Positions 33,994-41,855 of a stretch of 64,000 nt of DNA are shown piece after piece. This stretch comes from Curtobacterium sp. 9128 (GTDB lineage: Bacteria; Actinomycetota; Actinomycetes; Actinomycetales; Microbacteriaceae). The notes under the pieces were generated by a model. That model was not told where the DNA came from. It saw only the letters and a list, made by a program, of their open reading frames with translations, and did no database searches. Each line of letters begins with the position of its first letter. The stretch's first letter is position 1. Position numbers and translations under genes: made by a program. The DNA is taken from positions 242,227 to 306,226 of the forward strand of contig NZ_VEAF01000006.1 in assembly GCF_007673775.1 (NCBI RefSeq), written 5' to 3'.

Positions 33994-35295
33994 TCAGCGG
34001 ACCCGCTTGATCGGGAGCACCACGAGCGCTCCGAGGATCGCGACGACACCGGCGGCCCAGCACATCAGCTGGTAGTTGTCGGCGGTGCCGTCGGTCCCGA
34101 TCTTCAGGAAGAACAGGGCGGCGGCCGGTGCGAGCGACTGCGGGAGCGCGTTCGCGATGTTGATCACGCCGAGGTCCTTGCCGGGGCGGTCGGCGTTCGG
34201 CAGGACGTCCACCACGAGCGCGGTGTCGATCGCCGAGTAGATGCCGTACGCGAAGCCCATGATCACCTCGGCGACGTAGAACCCGCCGACCGTCTCGGCG
34301 TGGGCGAGCACGACGAGCCCGACCGCGAACAGCGCCGTGGAGCCGGCGACGAAGACCTTGCGCCGCCCGAGCCGGTCGGAGGCCCAGCCGCTCAGTGCCG
34401 CGCTGACCAGGAGTGCGATCGTGTAGAGCAGGACGCCGAACGCGACGGCCGCGGTGGCGTCGGCCGCGTCGTCGATGCCGATGTGCTGCTGCATGTAGAG
34501 CAGGCGGTAGGTCGTGAACATGAACGTCGCGAAGATGATCAGGAAGCGCGACCACCACGCGAAGGCGAAGTCCGGGTTCTTGATCGGGTTCGTCCAGAAC
34601 GACGCGATGAGGTTGAGGAAGGTGAACTTCTTGAGCGTGTAGGTCGGCAGGTCGTCCCGCGCGACGAGGGCGTAGACCACCACGAGGACGATCGCCAGGA
34701 TGCCCGGCGCGATGAACAGCACGGGCAGGTTCGCGACGAAGAACACCGACAGGTAGGTGCCGGCGAGGACGGCGATGTTCTGCGCGAGCGCGATGATGCT
34801 CGACGCCTTCCCGCGCTGGAACTCCGGCACGTTGTCGGCGAAGCTCGCCGTGAGGGTGGAGAGCACGGTGTTCGCGGCGAGTTGGGCGAGCAGCCACCCG
34901 AAGGTGAGCTGCAGGGTGTCCGGTGCGTATGCGATCCACGCGAGGGCGATCGCGAAGACCACGACGCCGGTCAGCATCCACGGACGGCGGCGGCCCCAGC
35001 GGGTGCGGGTCCGGTCGGACAGTGCGCCGGCGAGCGGGTTCATGATCATCGCGCCGAACGCGCCGATGGGCAGCACCGAGCCGATGACGTCGGCGGCGTC
35101 GTTCCCGACGAGCGCCTGCGCCTTGAGCTGCATGCTCACGTAGACCGGGGCCATGAGCGCCACGAACAGCCCGAACTGGCCGAGGAACAGGGCGACCTGG
35201 TAGCCGACACCCACACGCATCGTGCTGACCGGCTGGGTGATGCCCTCTTCGGGGTGCAGCAGGACCGGTGTCTCCGCGGGTTCGGGTGTGCTCAT
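33994..35295 (-). CDS. MFS transporter of the glycoside/sugar type (SLC45/GPH-like)
   Basis: A 433-aa, twelve-helix carrier. The loop motif SDRTRTRWGRRRPWML is typical of SLC45- and GPH-like sugar carriers. The ATG at 35295 follows a strong GGAGG; an upstream palindrome (35316-35338) is a TetR-type operator. It diverges from an isomerase-dehydrogenase pair, so it probably imports the substrate of those enzymes. Confidence 0.87.
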   Translation of the reverse strand: MSTPEPAETPVLLHPEEGITQPVSTMRVGVGYQVALFLGQFGLFVALMAPVYVSMQLKAQALVGNDAADVIGSVLPIGAFGAMIMNPLAGALSDRTRTRWGRRRPWMLTGVVVFAIALAWIAYAPDTLQLTFGWLLAQLAANTVLSTLTASFADNVPEFQRGKASSIIALAQNIAVLAGTYLSVFFVANLPVLFIAPGILAIVLVVVYALVARDDLPTYTLKKFTFLNLIASFWTNPIKNPDFAFAWWSRFLIIFATFMFTTYRLLYMQQHIGIDDAADATAAVAFGVLLYTIALLVSAALSGWASDRLGRRKVFVAGSTALFAVGLVVLAHAETVGGFYVAEVIMGFAYGIYSAIDTALVVDVLPNADRPGKDLGVINIANALPQSLAPAAALFFLKIGTDGTADNYQLMCWAAGVVAILGALVVLPIKRVR

Positions 35296-35315
35296 GACGC
35301 CTCCTTGAGTCGATG

Positions 35316-35338
35316 AAAACCTTGCTGTACAAGGTTTT
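35316..35338. promoter_or_regulatory. TetR-type operator, perfect inverted repeat
   Basis: AAAACCTTG - 5 bases - CAAGGTTTT, a perfect 9-bp inverted repeat 21 bases before the MFS start codon. A related half-site AAGGTTT occurs at 38152-38158 in front of the tetR gene, linking operator to regulator. Confidence 0.75.
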
Positions 35339-35501
35339 GACATGAGCGAGCGTACATCACGTCGACACGACGTGTCGGGGGGTGTCCGGAGAAACTGCAC
35401 ACCGGATGGTTTTTCGGGTAGCGTCGTACTCGATCTCGCCGCGGAGCATCGTGTTCCGGCAGGTCGAGAGTCTCCAGTCAGGACCGAAGGAGCCCCCTGC
35501 A

Positions 35502-36317
35502 ATGCCCACCACCTCTGTGCAGCTGTACTCGCTGCGCGACGCCATCGCGGCCGACCTCGACCAGGCCATCGCCCGCGTCGCCGAGATCGGCTACGAGAAC
35601 GTCGAGCCCTACGCGTTCGTCGAGCGTGCCGCCGACCTCGAGAAGGCCTTCGCCGCCACCGGTCTGAAGGCTCCGTCGGGCCACGTCGCCGTGATCGACG
35701 CCGAGGACACGACGCCGATCTGGGACGCTGCCGAGCGCCTCGGGATCCAGACCGTCATCGACCCGTTCATCCCGACCGACCGCTGGCAGACCGCCGACGA
35801 CGTCGCGAAGATCGCCGAGCGCGTCAACGTCCTCACCGCCGAGGCCGCGTCGCGCGGGCTGAAGTTCGGCTACCACAACCACCAGTGGGAGTTCACGAAC
35901 AAGGTCGACGGCAAGACCGTCTACGAGCACTTCGTGTCGCAGCTCTCCCCCGAGACCGTGCTCGAGGTCGACACCTTCTGGGCGACCGTCGGTGGCGCCG
36001 ACGCCCCCGCCGTCCTGAAGTCGCTCGGCGACCGCGTCGTCGCGATCCACGTGAAGGACGGCAAGGTCGACGGTGACATCCGCACCGCCCTGCCCTCGTC
36101 GGAGAGCGCGCTCATCGTCCCGGAGGCGCTCCAGCGCGCCTTCGAGAACCAGACGCCGGCCGGCCAGGGCGACGTCGACGTCCCCGCGATCCTCGCCGCC
36201 GCACCGCAGGCGATCCGCGTGGTCGAGTTCGACGCCTACTCGGGCGACGTGTTCGAGGGCATCACCGAGTCGCTCACCTGGCTGAAGGCGAACGACACCG
36301 CCGGGAGCGCCGCGTGA
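35502..36317 (+). CDS. sugar phosphate isomerase/epimerase (xylose-isomerase-like TIM barrel)
   Basis: A 271-aa TIM-barrel protein. VQLYSLRDAIAADLDQAIARVAEIGYENVEPYAF at the start, GYHNHQWEF near residue 125, and LEVDTFWATVGG are the metal-binding strand ends of the AP-endonuclease-2/IolE-like family. GAAGGAG precedes the ATG by ten bases, and TAGCGT (35419-35424) is a likely -10. It is coupled by GTGA to a Gfo/Idh/MocA dehydrogenase, a common pair in sugar or inositol catabolism. Confidence 0.9.
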   Translation: MPTTSVQLYSLRDAIAADLDQAIARVAEIGYENVEPYAFVERAADLEKAFAATGLKAPSGHVAVIDAEDTTPIWDAAERLGIQTVIDPFIPTDRWQTADDVAKIAERVNVLTAEAASRGLKFGYHNHQWEFTNKVDGKTVYEHFVSQLSPETVLEVDTFWATVGGADAPAVLKSLGDRVVAIHVKDGKVDGDIRTALPSSESALIVPEALQRAFENQTPAGQGDVDVPAILAAAPQAIRVVEFDAYSGDVFEGITESLTWLKANDTAGSAA

Positions 36318-37429
36318 GCCGCGTCGGAGTCGGCATCATCGGTGCCGGGAACATCTCGGACCAGTACCTGACCAACCTCACGCAGTTCGCCGACGTCGAG
36401 GTCCTGATGGTCGCCGACCTCATCCTCGAGCGCGCGGCGTCGCAGGCCGAGAAGTACGGCGTCGCGGCGTCCGGCACGGTCGAGGAGCTCCTCGCCCGTG
36501 ACGACATCCAGATCGTCGTCAACATCACGGTCCCCGCCGAGCACGCCAAGGTCGGCCAGCAGATCATCGCCGCCGGCAAGCACACCTGGAGCGAGAAGCC
36601 CGTCGCCACGAACGCGGAGGACGCGCAGGCGCTCCTCGCCGCCGCGGCCGCCGCCGGCGTCCGCTACGCCTGCGCTCCCGACACCGTGCTCGGTGCCGGG
36701 ATCCAGACCGCGATCCGCGCCATCGCCCGCGGTGACATCGGCACGCCGCTCACCGCGACGACGATGTTCCACGTGCCCGGCCCGGACCAGTGGCACCCGG
36801 ACCCCGAGTTCCTGTACGCGCAGGGCGCCGGTCCGCTGTTCGACATCGGCCCGTACTACGTGACGACGCTCCTGCACGCCTTCGGCTCCGCCTCGCGCGT
36901 GCAGGCCGTGTCGTCGAAGTCCCGCGACACCCGCGTCATCGGCTCCGGCCCGCGCGCCGGCACCGAGTTCCCGGTCGAGGTGCCGACGCACCACGCGGCG
37001 CTCATCTCGTTCGCGGACGGTCAGTCGGCGCAGACGACGCTGTCGTTCCAGCACGCGCTGCCCCGCAACGGCTTCGTCGAGATCAACGGCTCCGAGGGCA
37101 CGATCGTGCTGCCGGACCCGAACGTCTTCGACGGCGACAGCACGCTGTGGACGCTCGGCAAGGACGAGCCGACCACGCTGGCGCACAAGGGCTCCACGTG
37201 GGGTCGCGGGACCGGCGTCGTCGAGCTGGCGCGCGCGATCGCCGAGGGCCGACCGGAGCGCGCCTCCGGAGCCGTCGCGTCGCACGCACTCGACGTGATG
37301 CTCGGCATCCGCGACGCGGCCGAGTCCGGCCAGGCCGTCGAGATCACCTCGTCGATCGAGAAGGTGCAGCCGCTCCCCGAGGACTTCGACCCCGCCGCCG
37401 CGGTCCTCGCCGAGGGCGTCGCAGCCTAG
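36314..37429 (+). CDS. Gfo/Idh/MocA family oxidoreductase
   Basis: A 371-aa NAD(P)-dependent dehydrogenase: GVGIIGAGNISDQYLTNL is the Rossmann start, WSEKPVATNAEDAQ holds the conserved EKP lysine, and FDIGPYYVTTLLHAFGS the catalytic-domain Asp/His region. Acts on a sugar or cyclitol; the exact one cannot be told. Together with the isomerase and MFS carrier it forms a TetR-controlled catabolic module. Confidence 0.92.
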   Translation: MSRVGVGIIGAGNISDQYLTNLTQFADVEVLMVADLILERAASQAEKYGVAASGTVEELLARDDIQIVVNITVPAEHAKVGQQIIAAGKHTWSEKPVATNAEDAQALLAAAAAAGVRYACAPDTVLGAGIQTAIRAIARGDIGTPLTATTMFHVPGPDQWHPDPEFLYAQGAGPLFDIGPYYVTTLLHAFGSASRVQAVSSKSRDTRVIGSGPRAGTEFPVEVPTHHAALISFADGQSAQTTLSFQHALPRNGFVEINGSEGTIVLPDPNVFDGDSTLWTLGKDEPTTLAHKGSTWGRGTGVVELARAIAEGRPERASGAVASHALDVMLGIRDAAESGQAVEITSSIEKVQPLPEDFDPAAAVLAEGVAA

Positions 37430-37444
37430 ACACCGCGCACCACA

Positions 37445-37477
37445 GGAACGGCCGGCCCCGACGGGGTCGGCCGTTCC
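37445..37477 (+). terminator. terminator hairpin after the dehydrogenase
   Basis: GGAACGGCCGGCCCCG pairs with CGGGGTCGGCCGTTCC (one G-U pair) 16 bases after the stop. Very stable, without a U-tract. Confidence 0.75.
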
Positions 37478-37482
37478 CGCGT

Positions 37483-37507
37483 CCTGGAGGCGCGGGTCAC
37501 CTCCGCC
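37483..37507. repeat. dispersed CTGGAGGC element
   Basis: CCTGGAGGCGCGG then CACCTCCGCC, immediately after the terminator and before the convergent tetR gene. Confidence 0.65.
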
Positions 37508-37526
37508 CCGTCGGTCCGGTCGGCCG

Positions 37527-38132
37527 TCAGGGCGCTGGTGGAACGATCTGCTCGAGCAGGTGCAGGACGCGTTCGCCGTCCACCGCGTCGGGGTCGAGCA
37601 GCCACTGGACCTGCAGGCCGTCCGACGCCGCGATGCTCAGACTGGCGAGGTCGGTGGCGTCGAGGTCCGCGCGGATCCGGCCGAGGTCCTGGTCGCGACG
37701 GATGAGGTCGGCGAGCTCCCCGCGGAGCCGGGCGAACCGCTCACGCATGAACTCCCGCGTCGACGGGTGCCCCTCGCTGACGGCGTCGGCCGCGAGCGTC
37801 GTGTAGAGCTGCACGAGGCCAGGGACGGCGCGGTTCCGCTCGGCGCTCTCGCGCATGTCCCCGATCGCCGACGGCATCCGGTCGGGAGCGCCCTGCTCGC
37901 GGACCTCGTGCTCGCGGTAGACGGCGAGCAGGAGTTCGTCGCGCGAGGGGAAGTAGTGCCGGAGCGCCGCGTGCGTGATGCCGAGCGCCTCGGCGACGGA
38001 GCGCAACGAGGACGCGTCGACGCCCTGCTCGGCGACCATCCGGATCATCTCGTCGAGGATCTGGGCCCGTCGCTCGGCCCCCTTGCGGTACCCACGCCGG
38101 GGCGCGCGCTCGGCGTCCTCGGCATGGGTCAT
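37527..38132 (-). CDS. TetR-family repressor of the sugar module
   Basis: A 201-aa TetR protein with the HTH at residues 22-68 (AQILDEMIRMVAEQGVDASSLRSVAEALGITHAALRHYFPSRDELL). TAAGTT (38144-38139) ends six bases before the ATG, and the operator half-site AAACCTT lies right behind it, so the gene is probably leaderless and autorepressed. The full operator stands before the MFS gene at 35316. Confidence 0.9.
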   Translation of the reverse strand: MTHAEDAERAPRRGYRKGAERRAQILDEMIRMVAEQGVDASSLRSVAEALGITHAALRHYFPSRDELLLAVYREHEVREQGAPDRMPSAIGDMRESAERNRAVPGLVQLYTTLAADAVSEGHPSTREFMRERFARLRGELADLIRRDQDLGRIRADLDATDLASLSIAASDGLQVQWLLDPDAVDGERVLHLLEQIVPPAP

Positions 38133-38137
38133 GGGAA

Positions 38138-38158
38138 CAACTTACCGCTGGAAGGTTT
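38138..38158. promoter_or_regulatory. half-conserved operator over the tetR promoter
   Basis: On the minus strand AAACCTT - 7 bases - TAAGTTG: the first half matches the perfect operator at 35316-35338 exactly and the second at 4 of 7 positions. It overlaps the -10 box of tetR, which suggests weak autoregulation. Confidence 0.5.
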
Positions 38159-38697
38159 CAGGCGGTGGTGTCGTCCACGGTGTACTCGTCCTCGGGCTCC
38201 GGAACCGCTTCAGCGAGGGCGTCGACGACCTGGCGCAGCGCCGTCGCCACGACCTCGTTGTCGGCTTCCGGGAGTGCGTCCACGACCCGGACGACGATCT
38301 CGTGGAACCGCGCGTACGACTCGTCGATCCTGGCGGCCGCCTGGTCGGTCGGCTCGAGCACCTGCGCGCGACGGTCGGTGGGGTGCGCAGAGCGGACGAG
38401 GTGCCCCTTCTCGACGAGGCCGTCGACGATCTTCGTGACCGAGGCGTTCGACACCGCGAGCATCACGGCGAGGTCCTTCGGGCCCATCGCCCGACCGTCG
38501 CGGTGCGCCTGCAGCAGGTACCGGACGGCGAGGAACTCGTTGTTCGACAGGCCGCTCTCGACCCGGGCGTGCTCGATGTGCTGTTCCTCGGCGTGCTGCA
38601 GGCGGAGCAGCGCGTCGACGGCGGCCTTCGCGGCCTCGGAACGCGGTTGCCGCGTGTAGAGGTGGACGTGCTCGCGGCGGACGACGGTCAACGGCAT
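38158..38697 (-). CDS. MarR-family regulator
   Basis: A 179-aa winged-helix protein: ALLRLQHAEEQHIEHARVESGLSNNEFLAVRYLL, the recognition region MGPKDLAVMLAVSNASVTKIVDGLVEKGHLVR, and the wing SAHPTDRRAQVLEPT. Target unknown. A 60-aa gene lies upstream on the same strand, and repeated ATCAGTG boxes lie further upstream. Confidence 0.9.
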   Translation of the reverse strand: MPLTVVRREHVHLYTRQPRSEAAKAAVDALLRLQHAEEQHIEHARVESGLSNNEFLAVRYLLQAHRDGRAMGPKDLAVMLAVSNASVTKIVDGLVEKGHLVRSAHPTDRRAQVLEPTDQAAARIDESYARFHEIVVRVVDALPEADNEVVATALRQVVDALAEAVPEPEDEYTVDDTTA

Positions 38698-38719
38698 GCG
38701 GTCGTGTTCCCCCGGGTCC

Positions 38720-38902
38720 TCAGGCCTGCTGCGTGCTGAAGAAGTCGGCGTAGGACGGCTCCGCGCGGCGGGAGAGCAGCGACGGGTCCTCGATCCGGGC
38801 GGTGACGTAGGCGGCGATGACGGCGGGGTCGGTGAGGCCCGCACGCGGGTGGGTGCCGAAGAGACCGGTGCTCCGCTGAGCTCCGTGGTACGTGCTGCGC
38901 AT
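38720..38902 (-). CDS. 60-residue protein upstream of marR
   Basis: A short soluble frame (MRSTYHGAQRST, GLTDPAVIAAYVTARIEDP, SYADFFSTQQA) 22 bases upstream of marR and in line with it. No family recognised. The ATG at 38902 has AGGAAGG about 14 bases before it; a GTG four codons earlier is the alternative. Co-transcription with marR is likely. Confidence 0.5.
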   Translation of the reverse strand: MRSTYHGAQRSTGLFGTHPRAGLTDPAVIAAYVTARIEDPSLLSRRAEPSYADFFSTQQA

Positions 38903-38985
38903 GCCTGCTTCCACCTTCCTGTTCCCCTGTCCCCGACGGGAGGTCCGTCCTGGTCGGACGCCGGAAGTGTTTCACGGCGCGAACG

Positions 38986-39035
38986 ATCAGTGCAACTGAC
39001 AATCAGTGCGTCGTACGTTTTGCGCAGTGAACTGC
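38986..39035. promoter_or_regulatory. candidate MarR operators upstream of the small gene
   Basis: ATCAGTG occurs at 38986 and 39002 (16 bases apart), the first inside CAGTGCAACTG, and a palindrome GCAGT-GA-ACTGC lies at 39024-39035. They sit between divergent genes (small gene/marR and an SDR). Suggestive only. Confidence 0.35.
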
Positions 39036-39080
39036 ATGGGAGGGTGGGTGAACCGGTCGGGCGACGGCTAGCGTGGCGGT

Positions 39081-39764
39081 GTGGACCTCCAACTCGCAGA
39101 CCGTGTCGCCCTCGTCGTCGGAGGCAGGGGGTACATCGGTGCCGCCGTCGCCGCGCAGCTCCGCGCGGAGGGAGCGACCGTCGTGGTCGCGTCCCGCTCC
39201 GCCGCGGACGACGACGGGATCGCGATGGACACCGCGGACCAGGCCTCGGTCGACGCCGGTGTCGCCGCCGTGCTCGCGCAGCACGGGCGGATCGACGTGC
39301 TCGTCGTCACGGCGGCTCCGAGCGCCGGCACCCTGGACCCCGCGAAGAAGTCCGACCCCGACCAGGTCGCCGCGGCGATCGACGGCAAGGCCCTCGGCTT
39401 CCTGCGCGTCGCCAACGCCGTGCTCCCCGGGCAGCGGGAGGCCGGGTTCGGTCGCGTGGTCGTGATCAGCGGGCAGAACGCCTACCTGTCGGGCAACATC
39501 ACCGCGTCCCTCCGGAACACCGCGGTGAACGTCATCGCGAAGAACCTCGCCGACGAGGTCGCCGGCTCGGGCGTCACGGTGAACGTCGTGAACCCCGGCT
39601 CGGTGACCGACCACCCGTCTGCCACCGTGCAGGCCGGGGCCGGCGGCGAGTCCAGCCCGGAGCAGATCGCCGACCTGGTCACGTTCCTCTCCTCGCCGCG
39701 CTCGGTGGTCTCCGGCGAGTCCGTCTCGATCGCGCACCGCGTCCTCGGCGCCATCGCGATCTAG
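39081..39764 (+). CDS. atypical short-chain dehydrogenase-like protein
   Basis: A 227-aa Rossmann protein with VVGGRGYIGAAVAAQL and a VVISGQNAY strand. The classical YxxxK pair is not recognisable: the Tyr of QNAYLSGN is followed by Asn, not Lys, at the fourth position. It may be a non-catalytic or altered SDR. TAGCGT (39069-39074) ends six bases before the GTG start. Confidence 0.8.
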   Translation: MDLQLADRVALVVGGRGYIGAAVAAQLRAEGATVVVASRSAADDDGIAMDTADQASVDAGVAAVLAQHGRIDVLVVTAAPSAGTLDPAKKSDPDQVAAAIDGKALGFLRVANAVLPGQREAGFGRVVVISGQNAYLSGNITASLRNTAVNVIAKNLADEVAGSGVTVNVVNPGSVTDHPSATVQAGAGGESSPEQIADLVTFLSSPRSVVSGESVSIAHRVLGAIAI

Positions 39765-39786
39765 ACCGTCCGCAGATCCGACCAAT

Positions 39787-39800
39787 CCCCCGTACGGGGG
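39787..39800. other. perfect palindrome CCCCCGTACGGGGG
   Basis: A 14-bp palindrome 22 bases after the SDR stop, in the 147-bp gap between convergent genes. Probably a terminator element; no promoter lies nearby. Confidence 0.4.
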
Positions 39801-39834
39801 GCTCCGAAGGAGTCCGGGCCCGGAGGATCAGGGC

Positions 39835-39867
39835 GACCGTGCCGCTGACCCGAACCTCGGCACGGTC
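39835..39867. terminator. hairpin between convergent genes
   Basis: GACCGTGCCG and CGGCACGGTC are perfect 10-bp arms around a 13-base loop, 45 bases beyond the S9 peptidase stop. Serves the peptidase operon and perhaps the SDR gene. Confidence 0.6.
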
Positions 39868-39911
39868 GTCCGTGCGCCGTCCCACGGGGGCGGACACCGG
39901 CGAGGGCGGTG

Positions 39912-41855
39912 TCAGCCCTGGACACCGAGGCGCGAGGCCAGGAACGTCACCATCGTCCCGACGAGCAGCTCGCGCGAGTCCGCTCGCCGGTACTCGTGGC
40001 CCTCACCCGCGAGCTCCAGGTACGTCACGTCGTGCGAGCGGGCCCGCAGCGCGTCGACGACCTGGTGCGCCTCGCCGATCGGCACGTTCGTGTCGAGCTC
40101 GCCGTGCACGACGAGCAACGGGGCCGTGACGTCGTCGATCGCCCGCATCGGGGACAGGGCGTCGAGCAGCGCGGCGTCCTCGACGGGGTGCCCGTACTTC
40201 GTCGCGGCGGCGGCGGCGATCCACGGCTCGGTGTCCCGGTAGAACGTCGCGAAGTCGCTCATGCCGCACACGGCGACCCCGGCCGCGAAGACGTCGGGCG
40301 TGAAGGCGAGGGACGCGAGGGTCGCGTACCCGCCGTAGGACCGGCCCTCGACCGCCACGCTCCCACGGTCCGCGTGGCCGTTCGTCACGAGGAACCGTGC
40401 GCAGTCCACCACGTCGGCGAGCGCGTTCCACCGGAGGGCGAGGTCGTCGGCGTGCACGAACTCCCGCCCGGAGCCGCTCGAACCGCGGATGTTCGGTGCG
40501 AAGACGGTGATCCCCGCTGCAGCGAGCGCCTGGTGCTGCGGGGAGAACGTCGGCCGCTCCTGCGACTCCGGTCCGCCGTGCAGGTGCAGCATCGCGGCTC
40601 GGGACGGAGGCTCGGGTCCGGTGCTCGGGACACCACCGGCGGGCGAGCTGGTCGGCGAGGTCGCCCGGTACAGCCACCCGGTGAGCTCCAGCCCGTCCCG
40701 TGCGGTGAAGCGCTCGAGGGTCGGCTGCACCAGCGGTACGGCCGGCAGTTCCGGCACGGCGGTGACCCGGCTCCAGGTGAGCGCGTTGGTGTCGAGACGC
40801 CAGAGTTCCCGCGGACGGGTCGGCCCCTCGACGGCGAGGATGACGCTCCGCCCGTCGCGGCTCAGCACCGGGTCGGTCACGACGTGCCCGGGGAGGTCCG
40901 GCACCGGCGTGCGCGAGGCGACGTGCGTGTTGATGAGTTCGAGCTCGCTGCGGCCGTCGACGTTCCAGCCGAGCAGCAGCGTCCGGCCGGCGTCGTCGGC
41001 GTCGAGGAACTCGAGCTCGGCGTCGTCCCGGTCGGCGATCTGCCGCGCCTGCCCGCGCCACCCGTGGGGCCCGACGGGCTGGGCGACGAGTCCGCGACGG
41101 GGCAGGCCGGCCTCGGTGGCGACGTAGGCGACGAGCGGGCTCGTCTCGCTCGCCGGGGACGGCCGCAGGAAGGCGATCTCGGCGGAGCCGTCCGGTGCGT
41201 CGATGAGCAGCGGGTGGTCCTCGTCGGTGAGGCGGTCGACGACGACGACGAACTCGTGGCCGCGCGCTCCGTCGCGGAGGACCACGAGCCGCTCCTCCAC
41301 CGACAGGTCGAGGATGTGGATGAGGTCCCCGACCGCCAGGTCGTCGCGGTCGCCGGACACCGGGTCGACGAGGTGGGCGCGTGCCGGCTGGTCGGGCTCG
41401 GTCGACGGGAGGGTGATGACGACGCGGTGCCCGCTGCGGCTCCACGGTCCGAGCTCGGCGTGCTGGTGGCGGGACCCGGCGATCTGGGCGGCGTCGCTGC
41501 CGTCGGGGCGGACGACCCAGACCTGCTGCTTCACGCCCCCGTCGGTCGCGATGGCGACGGCGAGCCACTCCCCGTCGGAGGACCACGTCACCCGGATGAC
41601 CGGGTCGTCGGACAGGCGGATGCGGACCGGCTCCGGCGGGTCCCCGTCGACGACGACGTCCTGCACGAACACCTCGGGGGTGCCGTGTCGGTCACTGACG
41701 AAGGCGACCCGGCGGGCGTTCCGCGTCATGGTGGGTCCCCACGATCCCCAGGCCGCGGTGAGCTGCGAGCCCAGGTCGACCGCGGCCCTGGTGCGGGCCG
41801 CCTGCGTGACCGGTGCCGACGCGTCGACCGGCGCCGAACCTCCCGGGCGGTTCAC
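39912..41855 (-). CDS. S9 family peptidase (prolyl-oligopeptidase/acylaminoacyl-peptidase type)
   Basis: A 647-aa protein. The N-terminal 370 residues form a WD-like beta propeller (RRVAFVSDRHGTPEVFV, VTWSSDGEWLAVAI), the C-terminal part an alpha/beta hydrolase with Ser506 (GRSYGGYAT), Asp588 (GELDTNVP) and His620 (GEGHEYR). Cytoplasmic. The GTG overlaps the amidotransferase stop (GTGA), so it is the third gene of the ligase-amidotransferase operon; it may degrade or recycle the peptide product, as the M42 peptidase is thought to do in NAGGN loci. Confidence 0.93.
   Translation of the reverse strand: MNRPGGSAPVDASAPVTQAARTRAAVDLGSQLTAAWGSWGPTMTRNARRVAFVSDRHGTPEVFVQDVVVDGDPPEPVRIRLSDDPVIRVTWSSDGEWLAVAIATDGGVKQQVWVVRPDGSDAAQIAGSRHQHAELGPWSRSGHRVVITLPSTEPDQPARAHLVDPVSGDRDDLAVGDLIHILDLSVEERLVVLRDGARGHEFVVVVDRLTDEDHPLLIDAPDGSAEIAFLRPSPASETSPLVAYVATEAGLPRRGLVAQPVGPHGWRGQARQIADRDDAELEFLDADDAGRTLLLGWNVDGRSELELINTHVASRTPVPDLPGHVVTDPVLSRDGRSVILAVEGPTRPRELWRLDTNALTWSRVTAVPELPAVPLVQPTLERFTARDGLELTGWLYRATSPTSSPAGGVPSTGPEPPSRAAMLHLHGGPESQERPTFSPQHQALAAAGITVFAPNIRGSSGSGREFVHADDLALRWNALADVVDCARFLVTNGHADRGSVAVEGRSYGGYATLASLAFTPDVFAAGVAVCGMSDFATFYRDTEPWIAAAAATKYGHPVEDAALLDALSPMRAIDDVTAPLLVVHGELDTNVPIGEAHQVVDALRARSHDVTYLELAGEGHEYRRADSRELLVGTMVTFLASRLGVQG

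Noticed and set aside
39787..39800. CCCCCGTACGGGGG as a metal-sensor (CsoR-type) operator
   Set aside because: It lies between convergent genes with no promoter, and no copper or metal gene is near.
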